A stretch of 64,000 bases of DNA. It comes from Pseudomonadota bacterium (GTDB lineage Bacteria > Pseudomonadota > Gammaproteobacteria > Burkholderiales > Burkholderiaceae_B). Positions 51,327 to 60,337 of this stretch are shown one piece after another. The stretch spans positions 62,001-126,000 of the forward strand of contig JAFAEO010000004.1 of the NCBI GenBank assembly GCA_023423975.1, read 5' to 3'. Below the pieces are notes generated by a model. That model saw nothing but the letters and a program-made list of their open reading frames with translations, was not told where the DNA came from and ran no database searches. The position numbers and the translations under genes are program-made. How positions within the stretch are numbered: position 1 is the stretch's first letter; every line of letters begins with the position of its first letter.

Positions 51327-52316
51327 TCAATCAAGAGAGATATTCGCGGCTTTGATCACTTCGGTCCACCGTTTTAACTCAAAATCGACCAAATTTTTGT
51401 AATCCTTGCTGTTACCTGCGCGAGGCTCGGCCCCGATACCCCCCAGGCTTCTAGCAACGTCTGGGCTATGCGCTATTCTGGTGATGGCCTGCGAAAGCAT
51501 ATCGATAACTGGAGCGGGCGTATCAGCCGGGGCCAATATACCGGACCAGGAATCCACAGCAAAGTCCGGAACACCCGCTTCAGCCATGGTCGGTACATCG
51601 GGAAGCAAAGGAGACCGCGTGTCGCTGGCGACGGCCAGGGCGCGAAGCTTGCCTGCCTTGATTTGCGCCAGAACTGTAGGCATATTCACGAACATCAGAT
51701 CGATCCGGCCACCTATCAGGTCATTGTTGGCCAAGCCTGCGCCCTTGTAGGGAACATGCTCGAACCTGGTGCCCGTCCTGAATTGAAAAAATTCGCCAAT
51801 AAGATGATTGACCCCACCAGCCCCGGAGGAACCCATAAATAGTTTCTGCCCCCGGGACCTGGAAAGGGCGATCAATTCCTGAACCGTATTGACTGAAACT
51901 TTATTGGAGACCACAAGCACGTTAGGTACCGTGGCAAAAAGAGCAACCTGAGTGAAATCCTTGCGAGGGTTATACGGCAGTCGTTTATACAATAGGGGAT
52001 GGAAAGTCTGGTGAGATGATGCTGCCAGCAACAGGGTATATCCATCGGCCGCGGACTTGGCAACGGCATCTGCTCCAAGAGTGCCTCCTGCTCCCGACTT
52101 ATTCTCAACAATTACCTGCTGGCCCAGAACCTTGGAAAGATGATCGGCCAGCAGCCTGCCAATGATGTCCACAGCGCCGCCCGGCGCAAACGGTACGATG
52201 AGCTTAATTGGCCGCTCCTCAGGATAAGGTGCCGCTGCGGCGATACTCAGACAGCATGCCATCATGATGCCCGAAATCAATTTAATGCTGAATGGCTTAA
52301 TATTGAATTTTTGCAT
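51327..52316 (-). CDS. Tripartite tricarboxylate transporter (Bug) substrate-binding protein
   Basis: 329 residues, signal peptide ending SIAAAA. The mature protein starts YPEERPIKLIVPFAPGGAVD and has the GAGGVNHLIGEFFQ loop, both typical of Bug proteins. GGAGG precedes ATG 52316. It lies 34 bases downstream of the ArgH-like lyase gene on the same strand, so it most likely captures the substrate of that lyase. Confidence 0.92.
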   Translation of the reverse strand: MQKFNIKPFSIKLISGIMMACCLSIAAAAPYPEERPIKLIVPFAPGGAVDIIGRLLADHLSKVLGQQVIVENKSGAGGTLGADAVAKSAADGYTLLLAASSHQTFHPLLYKRLPYNPRKDFTQVALFATVPNVLVVSNKVSVNTVQELIALSRSRGQKLFMGSSGAGGVNHLIGEFFQFRTGTRFEHVPYKGAGLANNDLIGGRIDLMFVNMPTVLAQIKAGKLRALAVASDTRSPLLPDVPTMAEAGVPDFAVDSWSGILAPADTPAPVIDMLSQAITRIAHSPDVARSLGGIGAEPRAGNSKDYKNLVDFELKRWTEVIKAANISLD

Positions 52317-52350
52317 GTCCACTTTCCTCCAAAGTTCTTGTAGTGATACG

Positions 52351-53850
52351 TCAGATCGATGCAAGGGCCTTGATCTGCTCATCCATGTCCTGATTCGCGG
52401 CTTCAAGCCGTGCTCGGGTTGAGGCTACGACGGCCAGCGCATGATCAATGTGCTGCAATTGCCTTTGAACCGCTTGCTGTGTGGCCACAGGCGCCGGCCC
52501 ACCACTCTTGCGAGCATTCACGCTATCGACTGGATTCAGATACTTGTGCAGCTTATCTTCGGGCCATCCGAGAGGAGCCCCTGTTACCTCGATAACAGCC
52601 TGATCCAGCATCTCGCTGGTCAGCTCATTAGCACTCTTTCCTGTATCCATAGCCAACCGCACCAGTTCTCCGACGATATGATGGGCATCACGAAAGGGCA
52701 TATTCGCTTCAGCGACCAGACCATCGGCCAAATCGGTTGCAGCTGAGAAATCCCGGTTGACGTGCTCCAGCATATGCTGCTTTCGTGGCTCGACGCTGCT
52801 CATAATCAAACCGAACAGGGAGAGGCTGCGAAGGACTTCATCCGAGCACTCCCAGAAATTTCTCATGCTTTCTCGACTACTATCACCTGAATGCGTGTAA
52901 TGCGTTCCTTTTACGGTTACCAATGCCGTATTTAGCAAGCCAAGAACGTGAGCGCTCTTGCCTTTCAAATACTCCAGCACCGCCGGGTTCTTTTTCTGCG
53001 GCATGATGCTTGATGTACTGGCTACACGGTCTGGAAACGACACGAGTCCGAACTCGGGCGTAGACCAAATGTGCAGATCCTGAGCCACGCGCCCCCAAGT
53101 GACCGCAAGCATGGCCATCGCAGACATAGCCTCCCAGGCAAAATCCCGGGACGCGACCGAATCCAGGGTGTTGGCCTGAACTGTAGTGAACCCAAGGTAT
53201 TTAGTAGTAATACTCCGATCAATTGGGAATCGTGTACCTGCAAAAGCCCCGGCACCAAGCGGACACATATCGATGCGTACCAGAACGTTTAGCAGGCGGT
53301 CCATGTCTCGCCCAAGATGTTCGGCAACACCAGCCATATAGAAGCCGAACGTCATGGGCTGCGCAGGCTGCAGATGCGTGTAGCCAGGCATAACAGTATC
53401 GGCAAAACCCAGGGCTCGTTGGAGCATGTTCTTCCTGACTCGGCCAATCACTTCCAATATCTTGAGAACAACATCACGGGCTCGAATGCGGTCTATCGTC
53501 ACGCTAATGTCATTGCGGCTGCGCGCCATATGCACCCGCCCCCCGATATCTCGGCTGGTGACCGCCATCAGCCTGGCCTCGTAATTGAAATAGGGATCTT
53601 CCTTGGCAGGATCCAGAACGACGGACGCCGGACCCTCTGATTCTATTTGCAGCAAGCCTTTGGCAAGCTTTACCGCAATACCCTGGGTCATCAGACCCGT
53701 CTTGTACAGCATCAGAAGGTGGGCCTTGTTTACCTGGGTGAGGTGTGGGAATACCGTAAGGAAGTCCCTGGCCAGGCGTGGCGCGTAGATGAGTTCACAG
53801 ATTTCGGCGGCAAGAGGTTCTTTCAGCCGACGACTTACTTTTGATTCCAT
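52351..53850 (-). CDS. Argininosuccinate-lyase-superfamily C-N lyase
   Basis: 499 residues, longer than a housekeeping ArgH (about 460). The SRND motif lies in MARSRNDISVTIDRI, and the catalytic flexible loop TSSIMPQKKNPAVLEY is intact. Coupling with a Bug protein and a LysR regulator argues for a catabolic role on an N-substituted amino acid. Related enzymes include argininosuccinate lyase and the EDDS lyase of Chelativorans, which has a similar length. I favour a fumarate-releasing lyase of an N-succinyl compound, but an arginine-biosynthetic role is not excluded. Confidence 0.82.
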   Translation of the reverse strand: MESKVSRRLKEPLAAEICELIYAPRLARDFLTVFPHLTQVNKAHLLMLYKTGLMTQGIAVKLAKGLLQIESEGPASVVLDPAKEDPYFNYEARLMAVTSRDIGGRVHMARSRNDISVTIDRIRARDVVLKILEVIGRVRKNMLQRALGFADTVMPGYTHLQPAQPMTFGFYMAGVAEHLGRDMDRLLNVLVRIDMCPLGAGAFAGTRFPIDRSITTKYLGFTTVQANTLDSVASRDFAWEAMSAMAMLAVTWGRVAQDLHIWSTPEFGLVSFPDRVASTSSIMPQKKNPAVLEYLKGKSAHVLGLLNTALVTVKGTHYTHSGDSSRESMRNFWECSDEVLRSLSLFGLIMSSVEPRKQHMLEHVNRDFSAATDLADGLVAEANMPFRDAHHIVGELVRLAMDTGKSANELTSEMLDQAVIEVTGAPLGWPEDKLHKYLNPVDSVNARKSGGPAPVATQQAVQRQLQHIDHALAVVASTRARLEAANQDMDEQIKALASI

Positions 53851-53925
53851 TTTCAGTGCTCCATTTGATATGGAAACAGTATCGGAGCTGCAACGTCATC
53901 ACGTCAAATAACAAATTCAAGACAG

Positions 53926-53946
53926 GTCATACATTTTTGATATGAC
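53926..53946. promoter_or_regulatory. LysR-type operator between the ArgH-like lyase and its regulator
   Basis: Perfect dyad GTCATA-N9-TATGAC containing the T-N11-A core of LysR binding sites, 76 bases before the lyase start and 101 before the regulator start. Confidence 0.65.
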
Positions 53947-54046
53947 ATCCGTTATGATTCAGGTATGCCCTGGGGCCAATTCACAGTTGATATTGGCGTT
54001 TGGGATGAAATGATTGTTCCAAAACCATGCCCTCGATTGGAGAGCT

Positions 54047-54934
54047 ATGAACTTCAAACAGCTTGAGACATTCCGGGCCGTCATGCTCACCGGGTCAATG
54101 ACGATTGCCGCCAGGCAGCTGCATACATCGCAGCCAAATGTTAGTCGCATCATTAGCAAGCTCGAGGCGGAAACAGGCTTCGAGCTTTTTGATCGTTTCG
54201 CAGGCCGCGTCCAGCCCACAAAAGCAGGTGAAGCGTTTTTCAGGGAAGTGGAAAGGACGTTCATCGGGCTCGATAGCGTGGCCGAATCAGCCCGAGCTAT
54301 CAGAGACGTGGGCCAAGGGGCACTCAGGGTGGCTGCAGCTGCATCCATTGTCATGAGTGCATTGCCTATAGCGATACGCTTATTCCATGAGCGTTACCCG
54401 CGCGTCCGGGTGATCGTTGACACTGGCGAATCTTCCGTCGTTGCAAACTGGATCGCGACACAGCATTCCGACATCGGCTTCGTGGCTTATATGCCCGACA
54501 AGCCCGGTGTTGTTGCATCGTTGATTCATGCAGAGAATGCCACTTGTATTGTTCCGTCCAGGCATCGTCTTGCCGCCAAGCCCCACCTGACTCCGCGCGA
54601 CCTTGAGGGAGAGCGCTTCATTTCACTTCCGTCTGGTAGTGCTTCCCGTGTCGCAGTTGACTCCGCATTCGGCTCCGTACATCGCACCATGGTCCTTGAA
54701 ACAGCCTATGCTGTCACCATATGCCGGATGGTGAACGAAGGCTTGGGTATCAGTCTGGTGAATCCCATTGTTAGCCGCACCACGAAATTTCCGGGTATTG
54801 TTTCCATTCCATTCAAACCAGACATTCCGTTCAAAAGCTATATGCTCAAGCCTCAGCTCGCGCTACGGGATATTCATACGGATTTTTTTGTGGATTGTAT
54901 GAAGCAAGCTTTCAAAGCAACGCTGGACGACTAA
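54047..54934 (+). CDS. LysR-family transcriptional regulator
   Basis: 295 residues. Helix-turn-helix: SMTIAARQLHTSQPNVSRIISKLEAETG. An effector domain follows (SGSASRVAVDSAFG). ATG 54047 has GGAGAG upstream and was preferred over 54014. It is divergent from the ArgH-like/Bug operon with a clear operator dyad between them, and convergent with the thioredoxin-reductase operon. Confidence 0.92.
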   Translation: MNFKQLETFRAVMLTGSMTIAARQLHTSQPNVSRIISKLEAETGFELFDRFAGRVQPTKAGEAFFREVERTFIGLDSVAESARAIRDVGQGALRVAAAASIVMSALPIAIRLFHERYPRVRVIVDTGESSVVANWIATQHSDIGFVAYMPDKPGVVASLIHAENATCIVPSRHRLAAKPHLTPRDLEGERFISLPSGSASRVAVDSAFGSVHRTMVLETAYAVTICRMVNEGLGISLVNPIVSRTTKFPGIVSIPFKPDIPFKSYMLKPQLALRDIHTDFFVDCMKQAFKATLDD

Positions 54935-55096
54935 AGACAGGCAAAAATCGTCATTTCAAAACGGTCGCGAGTGCTTCTGTTGTTAAGGCATCATTTCTCT
55001 GTCAAAGGCAGATAGAAGAACCCAAGTGCCTGTTAACTATTGGTTTATCAGTCGATATCTTCACCCACGAAATGGATTTGACACGCGTCATATGCT

Positions 55097-56086
55097 TCAA
55101 GACAATGCGACGTCTTCAACTACAGGCTCGGCGCTTTGCTGCCGCCCCTCCAGCCACCGCTGCGCATCCAATGCCGCCATGCAGCCAGTTCCGGCACTGG
55201 TGATTGCCTGCCGGTATACACTGTCCTGAACGTCACCGGCTGCAAAGACCCCGGGTGTGGACGTTTGCGTGACAAAACCCTGCTGTCCACCCTGGGTCCG
55301 GATATATCCATTGTCCATCGCAAGCTGTCCATCGAATAGATCGGTGTTGGGTTTATGACCAATGGCGATGAACACGCCCGTTACGTTAAGTTCTTCAGTC
55401 GTGCCGGTTAGCGTATTGCGCAGGCGTACGCCGGTAACTCCGCTCGCATCTCCAAGAACTTCATCCAGTTCGCAGAACAATTTCAATTGAACAACGCCGT
55501 TTGCCTGCTGACTCAGCAACCTGTCCACCAGAATGGGTTCAGCCCTGAATGTGTCGCGTCGATGCACCAGGGTCACACTGCGACAGAGTTTGGACAGATA
55601 TAGGGCCTCTTCCACTGCAGTATTACCGCCCCCCACCACAATGACCTCCTGCTTGCGATAGAAAAAACCATCGCATACCGCACACCCCGACACGCCCCGC
55701 CCCATATACTGCAGTTCGCTGGCCAATCCAAGATATTGCGCCGATGCCCCGGTCGAAATAATCAATGCATCACACGTGTAAATCTGCCCTTGCTCCCCGG
55801 TCAGCCGGAATGGGCGCACGGACAGATCTGCCTGAACAATATGATCTGCAATCATCTCGGTCTCGAAGCGTTGCGCATGTTCCTGCAGGTTTTGCATCAA
55901 ACCGGGGCCTTGTATCCCCGCCGCGTACCCCGGCCAGTTCTCCACGTCGGTTGTGGTCATCAACTGACCGCCCTGCGCCTGCCCTGTAATCAGTACAGGA
56001 TGAAGGTTGGCGCGAGCCGCGTAGATGGCCGCGCTGTAGCCGGCCGGGCCAGAACCGAGAATCAGAAGAGTGGCGTGCCTGGTCAT
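55097..56086 (-). CDS. Thioredoxin-disulfide reductase (TrxB-like)
   Basis: A 329-residue FAD/NADPH enzyme. The FAD site LLILGSGPAGYSAAIYAAR, the redox CAVC at residues 135-138 (SGCAVCDGFFY) and the NADPH site VVGGGNTAVEEALYL are complete. The C-terminus has a standard FAD motif (GVFAAGDVQDSVYRQAITSAG) and a short Gln/Glu-rich tail. It is the last gene of an operon with CGSC and CX4C proteins, so it probably supplies electrons to that system and is not the housekeeping copy. Confidence 0.92.
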   Translation of the reverse strand: MTRHATLLILGSGPAGYSAAIYAARANLHPVLITGQAQGGQLMTTTDVENWPGYAAGIQGPGLMQNLQEHAQRFETEMIADHIVQADLSVRPFRLTGEQGQIYTCDALIISTGASAQYLGLASELQYMGRGVSGCAVCDGFFYRKQEVIVVGGGNTAVEEALYLSKLCRSVTLVHRRDTFRAEPILVDRLLSQQANGVVQLKLFCELDEVLGDASGVTGVRLRNTLTGTTEELNVTGVFIAIGHKPNTDLFDGQLAMDNGYIRTQGGQQGFVTQTSTPGVFAAGDVQDSVYRQAITSAGTGCMAALDAQRWLEGRQQSAEPVVEDVALS

Positions 56087-56105
56087 GTATATTGTCCTTT
56101 ACCTA

Positions 56106-57086
56106 TCAGGATTGGGGTGAGATCCCGGCCGCTTTCACGATAGCCCCGTAACGGTCAGATTCGGTCTTGCAAAAAGCAGCAAAGGCCTGTTGCGAGCCAC
56201 CCATTGGATCGGCTCCTGCCTGCAATAACTTTGAGCGAACATCCGGATCTGCCAGCGTTTTGTTGATCGCTTGATTGATTTGGGCCACGATGTCCGGCGG
56301 CGTATTGGCAGGCACCCAGACCCCGTACCATGTGGTAATGTCAAAACCCTTCAGCCCGGATTCTTCCATGGTAGGCAGATCCGGTGTGACTTCGGATCGA
56401 CGCTTTGAGGTCACACCCAGTGCCTTGAGCTTGTGCGAGCGCACAAAATTAATGGATGACGGCGCACTGTCAAACATCATATCCACCTGCCCACCGATGA
56501 GGTCTGTGAGAGCAGGTGCGCTACCTTGGTAAGGGACATGCAGAATATGTAATGAAGTCAACTGGTTAAACAGCTCTCCCGCCAAGTGGCTGGGCGCGCC
56601 AATGCTGGATGAAGCAAAAGTCAGTTTTGCCCCAGTCATCCTGGTCTGCTCAACCAGCTCCTCTACAGAGCTCGCCTTGTTGTTAGGGGAGATAACAAGC
56701 ATTTGAGGGGTCGACGCCAGCCCGATCACTGGCACAAAGTCCTTCATGGGGTCGAATGGCAGATTGCTTTTCAAATATGGGTTGATCACATGCCCCGAAT
56801 AACTGAACAGCAAGGTATAACCGTTTGCCGCCGCACGGGCGACCTGCCCAGTACCGATCACGCCGCTTGCACCAGGTTTATTATCAATCACAATCGTCTG
56901 CCCAAGCTGTTTGGCAAGCGACTGGCTCACAATTCTGGCGACAATATCTGTGGGCCCGCCTGGAGGAAATGGCACCACAACTGTGACAGGTTTATCGGGA
57001 TAGATGTCGGCAGCTCGTACCGGCGAAGACGGCGTTGCTGCGAGCACAGAGAACAGCAATGCCATGGCAATGTTTATCACTTTCAT
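56106..57086 (-). CDS. Tripartite tricarboxylate transporter (Bug) substrate-binding protein
   Basis: 326 residues, signal peptide ending SSPVRA. The mature start DIYPDKPVTVVVPFPPGGPTD and the ASSSIGAPSHLAGELFNQL loop mark the Bug family. AAGGAG precedes ATG 57086. Encoded between the CoA-transferase and trxB-like genes, it presumably binds the carboxylate handled by the operon. Confidence 0.92.
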   Translation of the reverse strand: MKVINIAMALLFSVLAATPSSPVRAADIYPDKPVTVVVPFPPGGPTDIVARIVSQSLAKQLGQTIVIDNKPGASGVIGTGQVARAAANGYTLLFSYSGHVINPYLKSNLPFDPMKDFVPVIGLASTPQMLVISPNNKASSVEELVEQTRMTGAKLTFASSSIGAPSHLAGELFNQLTSLHILHVPYQGSAPALTDLIGGQVDMMFDSAPSSINFVRSHKLKALGVTSKRRSEVTPDLPTMEESGLKGFDITTWYGVWVPANTPPDIVAQINQAINKTLADPDVRSKLLQAGADPMGGSQQAFAAFCKTESDRYGAIVKAAGISPQS

Positions 57087-57133
57087 TATGTCGCTCCTTT
57101 GTTGGATTTTCATAGTCGAGGTTCGCACGCAGT

Positions 57134-58360
57134 TTACGCGCACGCCACGATCTTTCTATGCATCAGCTCTTCAATTTTGGCCGGATCCATGCCAAGGTCA
57201 TCTGAAAGAACCTGATAGGAGTCCTGCCCCAGGGTGGGAGGCGCCATGCGATATTCGATGGGTGATTTGGAAAGCTTTAAGGGATTGGCAACCGTTGGAA
57301 TATCGCCCCTGTTCTTCGACGATATTGTGAACTGTGCCTGGCGCTGTGTGACATGCGGATCTGCAAACACATCCTCGATCGTGTTGATAGGTCCACAAGG
57401 GACGCCTGCTACCTCCATGATCGCAATCCAGTATGCTGTGGTCTGTTCGCCAATGACATCTGCAATAGCATCAATTAGCGCTGTTCGATGCAGAATGCGG
57501 GCAGAGTTGGTAACGTAGCGAGCATCATCGGCCCATTCGGGCCGGTCAGCAACGTGACAGAACCGCTTAAATTGCATGTCATTACCGATGGCCAGAATAA
57601 TGTATCCATCCAGCGTGCGAAAATCCTGGTACGGCACAATATTAGGATGTGCATTTCCCAGCCGTTGCGGCGACTGGCCGCCGATCAGATAGTTCATGGC
57701 CTGATTCGCCAGACTCGCAATCTGCACATCCAGTAGTGAAACGTCAATATGCTGCCCCTGGCCGGTCGTTCTGCTTTCCATGACTGCAGCAAGAATGCCT
57801 GTGGCGGCATACATTCCAGTCAGAATGTCTGTGAGCGCGACCCCCACTTTCTGTGGGCCGGCGCCGGGCTTGCCGTCGGGCGTACCGGTGATGCTCATCA
57901 ACCCGCCCATGCCCTGAATCATTGCATCGTAGCCTGCCCGCCGTGCATAGGGCCCCTGCTGTCCAAAACCAGTAATGGAACAATAAACCAGGGCAGGGTT
58001 GATCAGCTTCAAATCGTCATAAGACAGGCCATAGCGTTGTAAGACCCCGACCTTGAAATTTTCGACCAGCACGTCGCTTTGAGCCGCCAGCTTACGCACC
58101 AGTTCGGCGCCATCCTTGTTGGAAATATCAATGGCGACCGATTTCTTGTTGCGGTTTGCGCTCAGAAAATAGGCTGAATCCCTGTTCTCGCCCGGCGACC
58201 TTTCACGCCAGGGCGGGCCCCAGGCGCGTGTATCATCGCCGGTTCCAGGTCGCTCCACTTTGATAACATCGGCACCCAAATCTGCCAGTGTCTGCGCACA
58301 CCACGGCCCAGCCAGCACACGTGTGAGATCCAGCACCCGTAGCCCGGACAAAGAACTCAT
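57134..58360 (-). CDS. Class III CoA-transferase (CaiB/BaiF family)
   Basis: 408 residues, beginning SSLSGLRVLDLTRVLAGPWC and continuing to GADVIKVERPGTGDDTR, as in formyl-CoA/succinyl-CoA:acid transferases. The catalytic Asp region is around VALTDILTGMYAATGILAAV. The frame opens at 58522, but ATG 58360 gives the family start. It would activate the imported acid for the CGSC/CX4C enzyme system upstream on the transcript. Confidence 0.93.
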   Translation of the reverse strand: MSSLSGLRVLDLTRVLAGPWCAQTLADLGADVIKVERPGTGDDTRAWGPPWRERSPGENRDSAYFLSANRNKKSVAIDISNKDGAELVRKLAAQSDVLVENFKVGVLQRYGLSYDDLKLINPALVYCSITGFGQQGPYARRAGYDAMIQGMGGLMSITGTPDGKPGAGPQKVGVALTDILTGMYAATGILAAVMESRTTGQGQHIDVSLLDVQIASLANQAMNYLIGGQSPQRLGNAHPNIVPYQDFRTLDGYIILAIGNDMQFKRFCHVADRPEWADDARYVTNSARILHRTALIDAIADVIGEQTTAYWIAIMEVAGVPCGPINTIEDVFADPHVTQRQAQFTISSKNRGDIPTVANPLKLSKSPIEYRMAPPTLGQDSYQVLSDDLGMDPAKIEELMHRKIVACA

Positions 58361-58463
58361 ATATTTTCTCCCTGAATGCAAACACCTGACGATACAGGCC
58401 GAAACGCAACCGAACCAGGTGCAGAGGTCCATACTGGCGCATAGCAATGCCGGATATGATTTT

Positions 58464-59060
58464 TTAATCGGGTGTCGAGCGAGTTTGCAGATACGCATCT
58501 GCTGCACCGCCCTGCTCCCCATTCCACACCGCCTGAGCTTGTGTGAAGATCTGCGCCACCCGCTGCGCTACCTCTTCCATCGTAATCGAACTGACAGGGT
58601 GAGAAATGATGATCGGCTCCAGCTCTGTCATGCCCAGCGCCTGGCGGGTGAGTACGGTTTCCTTGACAAATTCCGTTGTCACAATGACAGCCGTCGGCAC
58701 ACCACGCTGTTCAAGCGCGATAGCATCACGCAAGCAGCCCGAAGTGCAGGAGCCGCAATCGCCAATGGCCGTCAATACGATGTCGTTCTCTTCAATGATT
58801 TTTTCGATCAGCTCGGGCGCTGCGTCTTTCGAAAAACTGTGTTTCACGTAGTAATGAACTTCGCTGAAATCAATTTCCTTGCCCAGCGCGTCGATCGCAC
58901 CGCGCAACAATTTGTTGGCGTTCCACTTGGAATTATCCAATACGCCAAGCCGAAGCCCATCAAGCCTACCAATACGTTTGGCGATGGGAATGGCTACCGA
59001 TCTGATCACACCGCGTGGATCGTAAACTTGCAGCTTCAGATTTTGAACATTCATCAACAT
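58464..59060 (-). CDS. UGSC-family (seleno)protein homologue with CGSC motif
   Basis: 198 residues. The active-site candidate is GDCGSCTSGCLRD, with Cys102, Cys105 and Cys109; selenocysteine-containing relatives have U at the first position (UGSC). Here the codon is TGC, not TGA, so ordinary cysteine is used. Another family block is LGVLDNSKWNANKLLRGA. No signal peptide or membrane helix is seen. It is placed between its partner gene (23 bases upstream) and the CoA-transferase. The reaction of this family is not established to my knowledge; thiol-redox catalysis is inferred. Confidence 0.8.
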   Translation of the reverse strand: MLMNVQNLKLQVYDPRGVIRSVAIPIAKRIGRLDGLRLGVLDNSKWNANKLLRGAIDALGKEIDFSEVHYYVKHSFSKDAAPELIEKIIEENDIVLTAIGDCGSCTSGCLRDAIALEQRGVPTAVIVTTEFVKETVLTRQALGMTELEPIIISHPVSSITMEEVAQRVAQIFTQAQAVWNGEQGGAADAYLQTRSTPD

Positions 59061-59083
59061 GGAAATCTCCTTATTTCGTTCTG

Positions 59084-60184
59084 TTAAAGTGCACACGTGC
59101 CACCGGCGCAATCAGGCCCCACTGGTGTGACACTCATATCTATCGGGCGGTGTACAGGCGTGCTCATTTGCCCCCAGCCGGGGATGACAGCAGAAAAACG
59201 TCCGGCAGCTCCACCCATCACGAACAAATGGATATTGTCCGGGCTGTGGATGATGGGAATACGGGTGTTATCCTCGCGCTTGTACCACTTTGGAATATTG
59301 CGGTTGTAGACCTTGCCGTAACGGTGGCCATAAGCCAGGTCGATGAACCGGTTCCCGTGATTCATGAAAATATAGTTGCGGATATCGGCACGGGTCCAGC
59401 CGTGTTGCGCGATCGTTTTGGCATGCTCCAGACCCAGCGCCACAGCCATGTGTCCGCCCAGCACAGCGGTGTTTGAGCCAATGGTGCTCATGACAGAACA
59501 TAGGGTATCCAGAATGCCTTCCGGGTCATTGGAGACGTGATTGGTCGCACTGTGCGGTGCTTCGGCCGCAATGGCAAATACTGTGGACTCTTCAGGTTTG
59601 TAGCCATGCTCTACATGGTACGGAGCAAATGGACTTTGCGCTTCGTTTTCACAAACGCAATATGTGTATTTACCAGGATGGCCAAGCGTGCTCTTGTCCA
59701 GATCGCCAGGCCAGGCGCCCCCCACGTTCAACATGATCAGACGCACGGCGCGCCCTATCGTCGCATTGGCGCGATTTCCGGAACCAAAAGCATTGGCGCC
59801 GCCATTCATTCCCAGCTCGCTGGCAATCGGGCCGTTAACGACAATAAGCGGTGAGGCAACATGCGTGGTTGCCTGCACGCCATTCAGATTGAATGCGGCA
59901 TCGGTGAGCGCCAGAATAGCCGCTCGTACGACCGGCGCATAAGCTGCCTTGCAGCCAGCCATCACCATATTGATGGCCAAGACTTCGCGGGTCAATTCTC
60001 CCCAGCGCGGCGCAACCTTGCATTCGACAAAATCTGGATCACCCCCGAGTGCCTGCACCACCTCGTCGATTTTCTCCTGGGTTGGCGGAACCACCGGCAA
60101 ACCGTCGCTGAATCCGGCCTCGTAATAGTATTCAACAAGATCGACATCCGCATCTAGCGTTGTTGCTTGCATCACTGCGCTCAT
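59084..60184 (-). CDS. Partner of the UGSC protein, with C-terminal CX4C tail
   Basis: 366 residues, cytoplasmic by appearance. Conserved-looking blocks: EAGFSDGLPVVPPTQEKIDE near the start, NGPIASELGMNGGANAFGSG in the middle, and ATIGRAVRLIMLNVGG. The last residues, GPDCAGGTCAL, place Cys359 and Cys364 in a flexible CX4C tail that could shuttle electrons like the mobile cysteine tails of some flavin reductases. It is the first gene of the operon; AAGGAG precedes ATG 60184. I do not recognise a characterised function. Co-transcription suggests one enzyme with the CGSC protein. Confidence 0.65.
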   Translation of the reverse strand: MSAVMQATTLDADVDLVEYYYEAGFSDGLPVVPPTQEKIDEVVQALGGDPDFVECKVAPRWGELTREVLAINMVMAGCKAAYAPVVRAAILALTDAAFNLNGVQATTHVASPLIVVNGPIASELGMNGGANAFGSGNRANATIGRAVRLIMLNVGGAWPGDLDKSTLGHPGKYTYCVCENEAQSPFAPYHVEHGYKPEESTVFAIAAEAPHSATNHVSNDPEGILDTLCSVMSTIGSNTAVLGGHMAVALGLEHAKTIAQHGWTRADIRNYIFMNHGNRFIDLAYGHRYGKVYNRNIPKWYKREDNTRIPIIHSPDNIHLFVMGGAAGRFSAVIPGWGQMSTPVHRPIDMSVTPVGPDCAGGTCAL

Positions 60185-60249
60185 CGTTATGCTCCTTTTC
60201 AAGATGGATGAGGCAATTTTATAGACGGGCTCGATTATTTCCAATTAGA

Positions 60250-60265
60250 ATCTATTAGCATAGAT
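60250..60265. promoter_or_regulatory. Candidate LysR operator of the UGSC operon
   Basis: Perfect inverted repeat ATCTAT-TAGC-ATAGAT in the AT-rich gap between the divergent LysR gene and the operon start, 66 bases before the operon ATG. Confidence 0.5.
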
Positions 60266-60337
60266 AATTGCTTTTTTGACATAAATACCGTTGCGAATTC
60301 ATATTCACCTTATTTCATTCACAATATTTGCGTGCCC

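Noticed and set aside
58741..58765. Possible selenocysteine codon in the UGSC-family protein
   Set aside because: The motif position was read on the minus strand as TGC GGC TCC TGC. There is no TGA in the motif, so selenocysteine is not encoded.
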